NCBI GenBank assembly: GCA_030535455.1
Contig: JAUNJY010000002.1
Span: 1 to 64,000, forward strand
DNA from: a bacterium
GTDB lineage: Bacteria > Bacillota > Clostridia > Lachnospirales > Lachnospiraceae
Length of the DNA: 64,000 bases
Direction: 5' to 3'
In this document: positions 1-10,200 of the stretch, piece by piece
Layout: each line of letters begins with the position of its first letter
How positions within the stretch are numbered: position 1 is the stretch's first letter
Translations under genes and position numbers: made by a program
The notes under the pieces: generated by a model
The model's database searches: none
Seen by the model: only the letters and a program-made list of their open reading frames with translations
What the model was told of the DNA's origin: nothing

Positions 1-568
<568 letters not shown>

Positions 569-591
569 TAAACATTATGCTTTTCGATAAA

Positions 592-628
592 CAAAAGGGC
601 TGTCGTTAAAAACGACAGTCCCTTTTTG
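592..628. terminator. Bidirectional intrinsic terminator between collagen-like gene and glycosyltransferase
   Basis: A long stem (AAAAGGGCTGTCGTT pairing with AACGACAGTCCCTTTT around a 3-base loop) is flanked by A-rich and T-rich runs, so it can end transcripts from both convergent genes. Confidence 0.85.
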
Positions 629-629
629 T

Positions 630-1742
630 TTATGCCTGTTCTTTCTTATCATTCATTGCCTTTAAGGTTCCTTCAATCAGTGTCAGATTTTCTCTCAGCC
701 TTGCATCCTTTGGCGCTAACTGGACTGCCATTTTTGCATAGGTAAGAGCTTCCTCATATAACCCCAAATAGAATGCGCCCACTGCTGCCAAATCATAAGG
801 CGTGGCATCCCATGCCTCCCCACTGTTGATGTAACAATCTGATTTCTCTGTAATCTTTAATGCTTCCATTGCCATAAAATAAGTCGTTGCAAAGTCTCCC
901 AGCTGATTTGCAAACTTGGCAAACTCCACATAGCCATCGCGCATCCAATAAACTTCTGCAATGGCATGATAATACCATGTATACGCTTGATTAAACTGAT
1001 TTAAAGCCGCATATGAACTGGCAATCCACCGCATTGCGGCTCCACGTTCCTCCCTCCAGGTAGCCGTCTTTAAAGACAGATATTTCTTCAGACAACTGAT
1101 ACAGTCTTTCCAATTGCCCTGATACATATATTCTCTCCCCAGATAGTAGTTCATTCGATCATCCTCAGGCATTTCCTCTACCCCAAGCTTTAGTAAAGCC
1201 AAATAAGAGCCTCTGGACTTTTTCGGATCCGGGTGATGGTTTAAGACAAGTCCATCAATAAACACTTCCTTAAACGGCTCATTTCCGGTATACGAAAGGA
1301 CCTCATGACATGGATATATCCATCGAAACCCTTTTCTTTTATGAATCTTAAAATATGTAAACTGAATATAAGGCGTACCATCCTCATTCAGACTCCAATT
1401 GTATATATATTTTCCCTGACATACATCATCCTGCCAGACTGCTTCTAATTTTTCTCTCCATCCCGGTTCAAGCCGTTCATCTAAGTCGGTGCAGACACAG
1501 ATATCCACATCTTCAGGAACATGGCCTAAGGAAATGTTCCTTGCAATATCAAATCTCCATGGTATGACCTTCTCTATATAGACCGTTGCACCTAGCTTTT
1601 GAAGTTCCTCTACTGTCCCGTCCATTGAACCAGTATCTGTTACAACCACCAGGTCTGCTTCCTTCATGGAATCCATCCAGGCTGCCACAAATTGCTCTTC
1701 ATCTTTGCAAATGGCATATACACATACTTTATATCTTCCCAT
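630..1742 (-). CDS. Glycosyltransferase family 2 with C-terminal TPR-like repeats (copy 2)
   Basis: The N-terminal 100 residues are a GT-A fold: an ICKDEE segment, VVVTDTGSMDGT nucleotide-binding region and a TDLDE acidic motif (about residues 85-89) in the DxD position. The rest is helical, with repeats containing YLGREYMYQGNW, AALNQFNQAY and FYLGLYEEALTYAKMAV that look like TPR units, as in enzymes that glycosylate protein side chains. The ATG at 1742 is preferred over the upstream GTG at 1751, because GGAGG sits about 10 bases before it and it aligns with the start of its paralogue. It lies 5 bases after the stop of that paralogue, in one operon. The likely job, inferred from position, is glycosylation of the neighbouring collagen-like protein. 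Donor sugar unknown. Confidence 0.85.
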   Translation of the reverse strand: MGRYKVCVYAICKDEEQFVAAWMDSMKEADLVVVTDTGSMDGTVEELQKLGATVYIEKVIPWRFDIARNISLGHVPEDVDICVCTDLDERLEPGWREKLEAVWQDDVCQGKYIYNWSLNEDGTPYIQFTYFKIHKRKGFRWIYPCHEVLSYTGNEPFKEVFIDGLVLNHHPDPKKSRGSYLALLKLGVEEMPEDDRMNYYLGREYMYQGNWKDCISCLKKYLSLKTATWREERGAAMRWIASSYAALNQFNQAYTWYYHAIAEVYWMRDGYVEFAKFANQLGDFATTYFMAMEALKITEKSDCYINSGEAWDATPYDLAAVGAFYLGLYEEALTYAKMAVQLAPKDARLRENLTLIEGTLKAMNDKKEQA

Positions 1743-1747
1743 CACCG

Positions 1748-2836
1748 TCACGCCTCCACCTTTTCCATTATAAGCTTAAGGTTATTTACTAAACGCTCAT
1801 TTTCAGGGTCCAGACTTAGTGCACGGTTTTCATGCAGTACTGCCTTCTCATACAGTCCCATATAATAACAAGCTATGGCGGCATAATCGTCTAGATCTGG
1901 TCCATAACATTCTGTTTCCATCAAATACGATCCAGTTTTCATCGTTACAGAAAGTGCTCGGTCTGTCACATAAAACAATAGCCTCCAGTCTTCCTCGTCA
2001 AATGCAAATCGTGCCATTGCCATATAAGGCTCCCTCACGTAAGGACACTCTCCGATTGCCCGATAAAAATAAGATTTTGCCTCTTCCTTTATTCCTAAAT
2101 CAAGGTAACAGAAACCGATAAATCGATAGGCTGCAGACCTTTCTTCCTCCCACATGGCACTCTCCAAAGCTAGGTATGCCTTCAAAGTATTAATAGCTTC
2201 ATGAAACTTGCCATAAAACATATACTCCCTGCCTAGCCAAAAAACTGTCTGGCCATCTTTCGGATTTTCCTTTGCCGACAATTCAAGCAACGGCAAATAC
2301 TGTCCCCTTGATTTATTGGGATCGGGATAATGGTTTAAATGAATAGAAAAGACATCCACATAGCAATCCGGATCCTTTCCATCATACTCTAGTACCTCGT
2401 GTACCGGATGAACCCAGCGAAATCCATTCCTACGATGAATCTTTTCCATAACGAATTCCTTATCTGGAGTCCCATCTGCATGATAAGACCAGCGAAACAT
2501 ATACCTTGCCCGTGTATGCTTTTTTTCCCATACCTGTTCTAGTTTATCCCGCCATCCCGGCTCAAATATTTCATCTAAGTCATTGCTCACACAGATATCC
2601 ACATCTTCAGGAATATGGTCCATTGCAATATTTCTTGCCACATCGAATCTCCAAGGAACAATCTTTTCTTCATAAACGGTTACTTGGTTTTTTCTCAGCA
2701 GCTCCACGGTCCTATCTGTAGAACCAGTATCGGTTACAACTATCAGGTCAGCCTCGCTTACAGCCTTTACCCAGCGTTCAACGTACTTTTCCTCATTTTT
2801 GCAAATGGCATACACACATATTCTATATTTTCCCAT
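1748..2836 (-). CDS. Glycosyltransferase family 2 with C-terminal TPR-like repeats (copy 1)
   Basis: This is a close paralogue of the downstream gene, collinear over its full 362 residues: ICKNEE, VVTDTGSTDRT, NDLDE at residues 85-89, then HPVHEVLEYDG and helical repeats (WLGREYMFYGKFHEA, CYYMGLYEKAVLHENRAL). Family 2 enzymes of this shape transfer a sugar from a nucleotide donor, and the helical repeats may hold the acceptor protein. The ribosome binding site is weak, unlike most genes here. The tandem pair is probably a local duplication with divergence, so the two enzymes may add successive sugars. In the 205 bases upstream I see only a possible sporulation-type -10 sequence (CATATAATA on the minus strand, 2918-2926) without a convincing -35. 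Confidence 0.85.
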   Translation of the reverse strand: MGKYRICVYAICKNEEKYVERWVKAVSEADLIVVTDTGSTDRTVELLRKNQVTVYEEKIVPWRFDVARNIAMDHIPEDVDICVSNDLDEIFEPGWRDKLEQVWEKKHTRARYMFRWSYHADGTPDKEFVMEKIHRRNGFRWVHPVHEVLEYDGKDPDCYVDVFSIHLNHYPDPNKSRGQYLPLLELSAKENPKDGQTVFWLGREYMFYGKFHEAINTLKAYLALESAMWEEERSAAYRFIGFCYLDLGIKEEAKSYFYRAIGECPYVREPYMAMARFAFDEEDWRLLFYVTDRALSVTMKTGSYLMETECYGPDLDDYAAIACYYMGLYEKAVLHENRALSLDPENERLVNNLKLIMEKVEA

Positions 2837-3041
2837 AGTCTACTTACATCACTTCAATCCTTATTTAATTCATTCTATGTAATTTTCTCACACATATGAG
2901 CTCTGCATTATTCCATTTATTATATGATGTCTCCGACTTTTGGCTACTTGAGTTTTAAAAAGCATAGAAAAATTATATCGGTACATAATAATTTTATCTT
3001 GATAAACAGATGTAATGATTGAATTAGAAAGGATGTAACAT

Positions 3042-3527
3042 ATGAAAACATATTCCAAAAAAGTGGGACCCATTTCTATTGGAGTTTTAGTTTTTGTACT
3101 TATCTTCACATTGTTTCCCTTGCAAAAAAGTAAGCTGAGTTCTGCAACTTCTAATCGTAGGGATATCCCAAAGCTGGTCGAAGCAAAACAGATTGCCAAT
3201 GATACAGTGCAGATTACCTTTGATAAGCCTTGTGATGTAAAAAAGGCAGTGGCCTCCAATAACTATTGGGTCCAGGATACAAACAGGCCATCACTTGAAG
3301 GAATTGCCACCCTGTTAAAGGATGAGAAGATCAGCCCAGAAAATGCTCTTACTCCGGATCAAGTTTCTATCTCTCCTGTTGACAATTCGGCGAAACGGTA
3401 TAATTTAAAATTCAATAATCAAATTCCTGCCGGCGAAACGTATCGACTGATTGCCTGCAATATTACCACTGCCGAGACAGCTCCATATACCGGTGATAAT
3501 GGAAGCGTTGACTTTGTAACAAAATAA
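3042..3527 (+). CDS. Membrane-anchored protein with an Ig-like (SbsA-type) domain
   Basis: A 161-residue protein that starts with MKTYSKK and a hydrophobic segment at residues 10-27 (SIGVLVFVLIFTLFP), then about 130 exported residues. The pattern KLVEAKQIANDTVQITFDKPCD and a later PAGETYRLIACNI resembles the bacterial Ig-like fold found in S-layer and wall-binding proteins. No enzyme motif and no LPXTG signal are seen, so the N-terminal helix probably anchors it. RBS GAAAGGA lies about 9 bases before the ATG. It is a single-gene unit, divergent from the glycosyltransferase operon and closed by a terminator. The function is unknown. Confidence 0.65.
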   Translation: MKTYSKKVGPISIGVLVFVLIFTLFPLQKSKLSSATSNRRDIPKLVEAKQIANDTVQITFDKPCDVKKAVASNNYWVQDTNRPSLEGIATLLKDEKISPENALTPDQVSISPVDNSAKRYNLKFNNQIPAGETYRLIACNITTAETAPYTGDNGSVDFVTK

Positions 3528-3581
3528 AAGTCCCTCCCAGACTCTCAACTCCCTTACTCTTTAGAATAAAGATATTAAAAG

Positions 3582-3625
3582 AGCCCTGCCAAGAAAACTT
3601 TCATTTCCTTGACAGGGCCCACCTT
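3582..3625. terminator. Bidirectional terminator between surface protein gene and minE
   Basis: GCCCTGCCAAG pairs with CTTGACAGGGC across a 15-base loop. A run of six T follows on the plus strand and TTTTAATA on the minus strand. Confidence 0.8.
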
Positions 3626-3627
3626 TT

Positions 3628-3897
3628 TTACTTCACCTTTAAATTACGGATTGGGATATTGGCATATAATGCTGGCACTACTACTCCATTATCTTCAATA
3701 TCCGTCTGTTTGATCTCAATATCCAATGCAGATGCATCAAAATCAATGTATCTTGAAATCACTTCCATGATGTCGCTCTTCATTCTCTCCATTATTTCAG
3801 GAGAACAGGTAGCACGATCCGAAACAAGTAGTAATTTCAGCCTGTCTTTTGCAACATTGCCTGAATTATTCGACCTAAAAAAATTAAGAACTCCCAT
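3628..3897 (-). CDS. minE: Cell division topological specificity factor MinE
   Basis: An 89-residue protein of normal MinE length. The N-terminal MGVLNFF is the membrane-targeting stretch, DRLKLLLVSDRATCSPEIM is the conserved MinD-activating region, and the C-terminal half (YIDFDASALDIEI, ALYANIPI) is the dimerising topological domain. MinE stimulates the MinD ATPase and drives oscillation of the division inhibitor away from midcell. It follows minD by 34 bases in a two-gene operon closed by the terminator at 3582-3625. MinC is not adjacent. Confidence 0.97.
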   Translation of the reverse strand: MGVLNFFRSNNSGNVAKDRLKLLLVSDRATCSPEIMERMKSDIMEVISRYIDFDASALDIEIKQTDIEDNGVVVPALYANIPIRNLKVK

Positions 3898-3931
3898 AGT
3901 ATCTCCTTACTTCTTCTTAATTAGTTTCTCT

Positions 3932-4723
3932 TTACTTCTTTTTGAATAAATGTGTTAACTTACTTATAAATCCTTTTTTCACTTCTAGGTCAAGGTATGG
4001 AACCTCTTCACCGGTTACCCTTTTACATACATTCATATATGCCTTGCCTGCAAGTGTATCTGAACCAACTAAAGGTTCTCCCTTATTTGTTGAAATAACA
4101 ATGTTTTCATCATCCGGAACGATACCGATTAATTTTACAGCCAAGATATCAACTACATCTTCGCTGGATAACATGTCGCCACGTTGTACCATGTCCATAC
4201 GGATACGGTTTACTACTAAATTAATCTGTCCCATCTCGTTTGTCTCTAACAATCCGATGATACGGTCTGCATCACGAACAGCCGAAACTTCTGGAGTTGC
4301 TACTACGATTGCTCGGTCTGCGCCTGCAATTGCTGTTGCAAATCCTTGCTCAATCCCTGCCGGACAGTCGATTAAGATATAATCAAATTCTGGCTTTAGT
4401 GCTTCAATGATTGCCACCATCTGCTCTGGATTGATTGCAGATTTGTCTTTTTTCTGTGCTGTTGGAAGTAAAAACATGTTTGGATAACGTTTATCCTGAA
4501 TCATTGCATCCTGAATATCGCATTTCCCTTCAACGACATCTACGGATGTATTCACGATATCGTTTTCAAGGTGCAGTACAACATCCAAATTTCTAAGTCC
4601 AGTATCTGCATCTATTAAAACGACCTTTTTCCCTAACATTGCTAGTCCCGTTCCAACATTAGCTGTAGTCGTAGTCTTACCAACTCCACCTTTACCTGAT
4701 GTGATTACTATTACCTCACTCAT
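3932..4723 (-). CDS. minD: Septum site-determining ATPase MinD
   Basis: A 263-residue ParA/MinD-family ATPase. The deviant Walker A GKGGVGKTT is at residues 10-18, a DADTGLRNLD switch region follows, DYILIDCPAG is Walker B, and the C-terminus (KKGFISKLTHLFKKK) is a basic amphipathic helix for reversible membrane binding. MinD recruits the MinC inhibitor to the membrane and is released by MinE. RBS GGAGG precedes the ATG, and a promoter is visible at 4801-4830. In many Clostridia the min genes sit with mreBCD or minC; here minDE stands alone between lysA/U32 and surface protein genes. Confidence 0.97.
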   Translation of the reverse strand: MSEVIVITSGKGGVGKTTTTANVGTGLAMLGKKVVLIDADTGLRNLDVVLHLENDIVNTSVDVVEGKCDIQDAMIQDKRYPNMFLLPTAQKKDKSAINPEQMVAIIEALKPEFDYILIDCPAGIEQGFATAIAGADRAIVVATPEVSAVRDADRIIGLLETNEMGQINLVVNRIRMDMVQRGDMLSSEDVVDILAVKLIGIVPDDENIVISTNKGEPLVGSDTLAGKAYMNVCKRVTGEEVPYLDLEVKKGFISKLTHLFKKK

Positions 4724-4800
4724 TTTTTATCCTCCGTAATCTTATTTATACCATTACTATATCGGTATATATCACTTAAATAATAAGAGTAATTCTTTAT

Positions 4801-4830
4801 ACTATAAATAGAATACCACTAGTTTGTAAA
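4801..4830 (-). promoter_or_regulatory. Likely sigma-A promoter for minDE
   Basis: On the minus strand TTTACA (4825-4830) is followed after 18 bases by TATAGT (4801-4806), about 75 bases before the minD start. Confidence 0.5.
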
Positions 4831-4891
4831 AATATCCATATTTTTTGTTATAAAGTGTATGCATAAACTTTGCCAGGTACTCTCCACAAAG

Positions 4892-4935
4892 CAAAAAAAT
4901 AGCCGCCTCCAACTCTTACTTGGCAGGCAGCCATT
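4892..4935 (-). terminator. Terminator of the lysA-U32 peptidase operon
   Basis: On the minus strand TGGCTGCCT pairs with AGGCGGCTA (with G-U pairs) around a loop, and seven T follow. It lies 15 bases after the short U32 gene, so transcription was evolved to end here. Confidence 0.8.
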
Positions 4936-4949
4936 TCTATTACATCATT

Positions 4950-5870
4950 TTATAAATAAAATCCTGTTGTAAATGGACGTTCTGCCACTTTTTCAAGTTC
5001 TTCTTTATAAGAAGCCATATTGTCCATAAATAATGTGATTGATGTATTGTAATCATCAATTGCTCTACGGTACGTCTTAATTGCAGTTTCAACATATTCA
5101 TCGCTGTTAATCTGTCCTTCGATCTTAAGGCTATTGATTCCTGCTGCAATCATATCTGGAAGATATTCAATCATACATAAGTCTTTGGAGTTAAAGATAA
5201 AAGTACCACGTTCATTTTCATATACTGGCATTGTTTCATCTGGTCTTGTTACTTCTACAAGTCCAAATGTATCGATTGGTTCTTTATGGCTTACCTTATT
5301 GTCTGCAGCTGCCTTATCTAAGTAATTGCTTACTAATTGACGTCCAGAGTAAGAGATGCAGAAAGAACCATGTACAAAGCTTTCGATTTCTAACTCTTCT
5401 GGCACATGTTTTCTGATTTCAGTAATTTCAGCCAAAGATAACTCTCTTGCAGAAGCAACACGTTTTACACCAAGTTTTGCCCAGAAGTTATACGTAACAT
5501 AATTTGTATTGTTTGCTTGAGGCGCAATGTGGATTGCCACTTCTGGCATCACTTCTTTTGCAATTGTAAATACACCTGGTTCTGCAATTAATAATGCATC
5601 CGGTCCTACCACTTTGATCTCTTCTAAATATTTCTTTACTTCAGGTAAATCATTATTATGTGCAAAGATATTTACTGTAATATATACTTTCACATTTTGT
5701 TTGTGAGCATATTCCATACCCTCTTTTAACTCTTCTATGGAAATGCTTTCTTTATTTGTCTGAAGGCCGTAAACCTCTCCGCCAACACAAACTGCATTTG
5801 CACCGCAGTCTACTGCTTTCTTTAATTGTTCTAGACTTTCTACGGTCACTAATAATTCAATATTTCTCAT
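4950..5870 (-). CDS. Peptidase U32 family protein, short form
   Basis: The U32 signature is clear: VDCGANAVCVGG near the N-terminus, then SFVHGSFCISYSGRQLVSNY (about residues 160-180), and INSLKIEGQ before the end. U32 proteins were first described as collagenases; several, such as RlhA and TrhP, are now known to hydroxylate RNA, so substrate cannot be read from the family. The protein ends at TTGFYL after 306 residues, where usual members of about 400 or more carry a C-terminal beta-barrel region. The stop is followed directly by a good terminator, so the short form looks settled, not recently broken. RBS GAAGGAAG. It is 37 bases downstream of lysA in the same operon. Confidence 0.85.
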   Translation of the reverse strand: MRNIELLVTVESLEQLKKAVDCGANAVCVGGEVYGLQTNKESISIEELKEGMEYAHKQNVKVYITVNIFAHNNDLPEVKKYLEEIKVVGPDALLIAEPGVFTIAKEVMPEVAIHIAPQANNTNYVTYNFWAKLGVKRVASARELSLAEITEIRKHVPEELEIESFVHGSFCISYSGRQLVSNYLDKAAADNKVSHKEPIDTFGLVEVTRPDETMPVYENERGTFIFNSKDLCMIEYLPDMIAAGINSLKIEGQINSDEYVETAIKTYRRAIDDYNTSITLFMDNMASYKEELEKVAERPFTTGFYL

Positions 5871-5907
5871 TCTTTTCTTCCTTCTATATCTTTTATCCAG
5901 AAGCTAT

Positions 5908-7200
5908 TCAGGGAGTAAACTCCTCTTGTTCTTCTAGTAACTTCTTATAAATTGGTAATTCATCCAATGTGGAAAAATAATCAGCCGGCGTCTCTGCACG
6001 ACGGATCATCTGGAAATTACCATCCATATTTAATAATACCTCAGCTGATCTTAATTTTCCATTGTAATTATAACCCATTGAAAATCCATGGGCACCTGTA
6101 TCATGTATTACTAACAGATCCCCAATTTCAGTCTCAGGTAACATTCGATCAATAGCAAACTTATCATTATTCTCACATAACGATCCTACCACATCATACT
6201 TATGGTCGCAAGGCATATCTTCCTTTCCTAGCACTGTGATCTGGTGATAGGCTCCATACATTGCCGGACGCATCAGGTTGACTGCACAGGCATCCACACC
6301 AATATAATCCTTATAGATATGTTTCTCATGGATAGCCCTTGTCACAAGCAAGCCATGCTCAGCTGTCATAAACCTGCCTAACTCAGTATAAAGTGCCACG
6401 TCTTCCATACCTGCAGGTATAAGGACCTGCTCATATACCTGTCTAACCCCTTCGCCAATGCTTCTGATATCGCAAGGTTCCTCCTGTGGCTCATAGGGAA
6501 TCCCTATCCCTCCAGATAGATTGATAAATCCAATGTGGATCCCAACCTGTCTTTTCAGACTGACTGCCAGTTCAAACAGTGTCCTTGCAAGTCCTGGGTA
6601 ATAGTCGTTACAGACTGCGTTGCTTACAAGAAATGCATGTAGTCCAAAGGTTTCCACTCCTTTATTCTTTAGTATCCTTGCTGCCTCAAATACTTGCTCT
6701 TTGGTCATTCCAAACTTTGCATCCTCCGGGTGGTCCATAATGCCATTGCTAAGCTTATAAATCCCCCCTGGATTCAGGCGAAGGCAGATGGTTTCAGGAA
6801 TACATCCAATAGCCTCTTCTAAGCTTTCAATATGAGTGATGTCATCTAAGTTGATGATTGCCCCCATGTCATCGGCATACTTGAATTCCTCTGATGGAGT
6901 ATCATTTGAAGAGAACATGATATACTCCCCTTTAAGGTCTAATGCTTTTGCCATCATTAATTCGGTTAAGGAAGAACAGTCACATCCACAATCATACTCC
7001 TTTAAAATCTGAATGATATAAGGGTTCGGAGTTGCCTTTACTGCAAAATACTCACGAAATCCCTTATTCCAAGAAAACGCCTCTTTGATTGCCTTTGCCG
7101 TCTCACGAATTCCTTTTTCATCATAGAGATGAAATGGAGTTGGAATTTCCTTTGTAATTTGCTCAATTTGTTCTTTGGTAACAAACGGTCTCTTCTTCAT
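5908..7200 (-). CDS. lysA: Diaminopimelate decarboxylase
   Basis: A fold-type III PLP decarboxylase of 430 residues. It converts meso-diaminopimelate to L-lysine. The PLP lysine is K55 in FAVKATPNP; NLSGGIGIPY is the phosphate-binding loop; LYTELGRF and the VGSLCENNDKFA cysteine-glutamate pair form the rest of the active site between subunits of the dimer. The TELGRF form instead of the more common EPGR marks it as the branch seen in many Clostridia; a related decarboxylase such as carboxynorspermidine decarboxylase is less likely but not excluded. RBS AAAGGAG with 9-base spacing. First gene of the operon with the U32 protein. Confidence 0.85.
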   Translation of the reverse strand: MKKRPFVTKEQIEQITKEIPTPFHLYDEKGIRETAKAIKEAFSWNKGFREYFAVKATPNPYIIQILKEYDCGCDCSSLTELMMAKALDLKGEYIMFSSNDTPSEEFKYADDMGAIINLDDITHIESLEEAIGCIPETICLRLNPGGIYKLSNGIMDHPEDAKFGMTKEQVFEAARILKNKGVETFGLHAFLVSNAVCNDYYPGLARTLFELAVSLKRQVGIHIGFINLSGGIGIPYEPQEEPCDIRSIGEGVRQVYEQVLIPAGMEDVALYTELGRFMTAEHGLLVTRAIHEKHIYKDYIGVDACAVNLMRPAMYGAYHQITVLGKEDMPCDHKYDVVGSLCENNDKFAIDRMLPETEIGDLLVIHDTGAHGFSMGYNYNGKLRSAEVLLNMDGNFQMIRRAETPADYFSTLDELPIYKKLLEEQEEFTP

Positions 7201-7273
7201 AACAAGCCACTCCTTTGCCTTCCATATAACAAATTTATATTACGAATGAACCCATTATAGCATAGAAAGTTCA

Positions 7274-7299
7274 AATAAAAAGCCGAATCTATTGGCTAA
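7274..7299 (-). terminator. Weak terminator-like hairpin after the SNF2 helicase gene
   Basis: A short AGCC/GGCT stem followed by TTTTTATTT on the minus strand, overlapping the end of the helicase gene. The stem is only four to five pairs, so it may be leaky. Confidence 0.35.
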
Positions 7300-10200
7300 T
7301 TGCTTAATAATTCAAGTAAATCATCTCTATTTAAAGAAGATAACTGGTTCATTTCTCCACTGATGATCTGGTCTGCCAGATTTTGTTTCTCCTGCTGCAT
7401 CAGAAGGATTTTCTCTTCAATCGTTCCCTTTGCAATCAGTTTAAATACAGTAACTGCATTTTTTTGTCCAATACGGTGTGCACGGTCCGTTGCCTGGTTT
7501 TGTGCTGCAACGTTCCACCATGGATCATAATGGATGACAATGTCTGCTGCAGTCAGGTTAAGTCCGGTTCCTCCCGCCTTAAGTGAAATCAAGAATACAC
7601 TTGTATCATCTGTATTAAACTGATTTACTAGCTGCATTCGTTTCTCTTTTGACGTTGCACCGGTAATCTCATAATGGGAAATATTCTTTTTCACAAGCTG
7701 CTCTTTTAAGATGGACAGCATGGAGGTAAACTGGGAGAATAATAGAATCTTATGTCCATTTTCCACCGCTGTCTCGATCAGTTCCAGACAGGTAAATAAC
7801 TTGGCCGACTCTCCCCTGTAATTTTCATAACAAAGGTTCGGATCACAGCAGATTTGTCGAAGCCTTGTAAGGTCAGCAAGGATCTTAATCTTATTTTTCT
7901 CAAAGTCAGAGCGGTCCTGCTTTGCAAGACTTTCCTTTACCTTAAGCACATAGGAGTCATATAGTTTCTGCTGCTCATTTTCGAACTTGGCATAGACCAC
8001 TTCTTCCATCTTATCTGGCAAGTCTTTTAATACGTCTGACTTAATTCTTCTTAAGATAAATGGCTGAATCATTCGTTTCAGTCGATTTATAACATCTTCA
8101 TCCTTAAGCTTTGTTATTGGAATTTCAAAATCTTTACGAAACTCCTCATATTTATATAAAAATCCTGGCATCAGGTAATCAAAGATACTCCATAACTCGC
8201 TTAGTCGATTTTCAATTGGAGTTCCAGTAAGCGCAAACCTTGTCTTAGCACGAATCAGCTTGACTGCCTTTGCTCCTTGGGTCGTATGATTTTTAATATA
8301 CTGTGCCTCATCGATGATTTCATATAAGAAAGTAATGTCCTTATACTCTACAATATCGCGCTTGATCAAATCATAAGAAGTAATCAATACATCATAGGAG
8401 AAATATCGTTCAATCAGACTCTTACGCTGCTCCATGGTTCCTGTCACCGTTGCTACCTTTAAGGATGGCGCAAACTTTTTGCACTCTTCCTCCCAGTTGT
8501 AGACTAAGGATGCTGGACATACAATTAAGGTTGTCCCTGTCTTTCCTTCCTGTTTTGCCGACAGAAGCACTGAAAGGATCTGTATGGTCTTTCCAAGTCC
8601 CATATCATCTGCTAAAATTCCGCCAAACTTGTACTCCTCAATAGTCCTAAGCCAACGGTAACCATTTTTCTGATAGGTGCGAAGTACATTCCTTAACTCG
8701 TCTGGAACCTCATAATCCGTATCATCCACTGCCTTAAAGTTTCGAAGCATTCCTTTAAAATAACGGTCTCTTGAGTAGGCAACGCCCTCACTGTCCTGCA
8801 ATACCTTGTCCAGATACAGGGCACGAAATGCAGGAACCTTTACACATCCTTCCTTTAGCTGTTCTGTAGTCAGATGCATTCCTTCCATTAACTCACTTAA
8901 TAGTTCTACTGAATTTTCTTCTAAACGAAGGAAGTTTCCATTTTTTAATCGGTGATATGTCTTTTTGATTCGATAACTATTTAAAATTCCTTTTAATTCT
9001 GCAAAATCAAAATCCTCTGAACTAAGGTCTAGGTTTAACAGATTGTTTTCTACGGACACTCCCACCGAAACTTTCGGTGATTTCTGTACTTTCAGACGTT
9101 TGATGGTGTCTGAAACTTCCACTGCCGTAAATTCCATTAGCTCTCCAAGTCCATGGTCTAACAGATCAAAGATACGATCTTCCTCCATATTGCAGTGGAG
9201 CACCTTTAACTTGTCATCATAATAAGGAAGATAGTTACTTAATGCCGCCTGTACATAAAGTTCCTTCGGTACATCACGGACGCCGTCACGTTTGTCTTCC
9301 TGCTCCATAATAAGATAGCTCTTCATTCCGTAAGCCACTTCTGCCCTGCACACGATATTTTTATTTACATAGTCAAAATAAGCTACAAACTCCGGCTCAT
9401 CTGGAAGAATTTCTTCAATCAGTTCCTTTTTTTCTTCCACCACATCTACAAATTCTTTTACATTTCGTACAACCTGTTTGTAAAAGGCTGGCACCTGTTC
9501 TTTTCCAATTATAATTTCTTCTCCGGATAACATGGTCTTGATAAACGGCTCCATTCTATCTCGATAGGCAGTCTCTAGCTGATATAACGTAGTCCCTTGT
9601 AATAGGTATCCATGCTCGGCTCCTTGGACATACTCCATTGGTTCACAGCAAAGCCTAACTGCGTCCATTTCCTCATCTTCTGCTTCCGGAATGATATGAA
9701 GGCTAATCTTTGGGCTTCCCTTTACACATGTCAATGGCACCTGTTTCTTCTTTGCTGTAAATTCATTTACCTCTGTAATGGTGCATCCATACTTGGCAAT
9801 CAATTGATAAAATTCATCCATGGCACGGGCATTTAAAAGCATGGACTTCTTAATGGCAGAAGACCTTGCATACTGGCTTAGCTGGTCTAAATAAAAGTTT
9901 CGTTCCTTTACCTGTTCCATGATAAATCTGGCAAATGCCTCGCCTTGCTTTGAAAATGCTGTAAGGTCATGGATAATCTTTAAGTCTTTTCCATAAGTAA
10001 GCTCCGCCCCTTGTTCCATTGCTTCATAAAAATGCTGCATATTCTGCATTACATAAAGCTTTGATGTTCCAATTGAAAAGCTTGCATATGCCTTTCCATC
10101 TGTAATCTCAAGCTTTGGCTCGATCATTACCTGCTCTTTCTTATTTAACATGATGGACTTTACAATTTCATGGCTCTCATACTGCTTGATCATCTGGTCA

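Noticed and set aside
2888-3259. 123-codon minus-strand ORF
   Set aside because: Overlaps the start of the surface protein gene at 3042 and has no ribosome binding site or recognisable motif.
4940-5149. 69-codon minus-strand ORF at the end of the U32 gene
   Set aside because: It is out of frame inside the U32 gene and does not extend the missing C-terminal domain.
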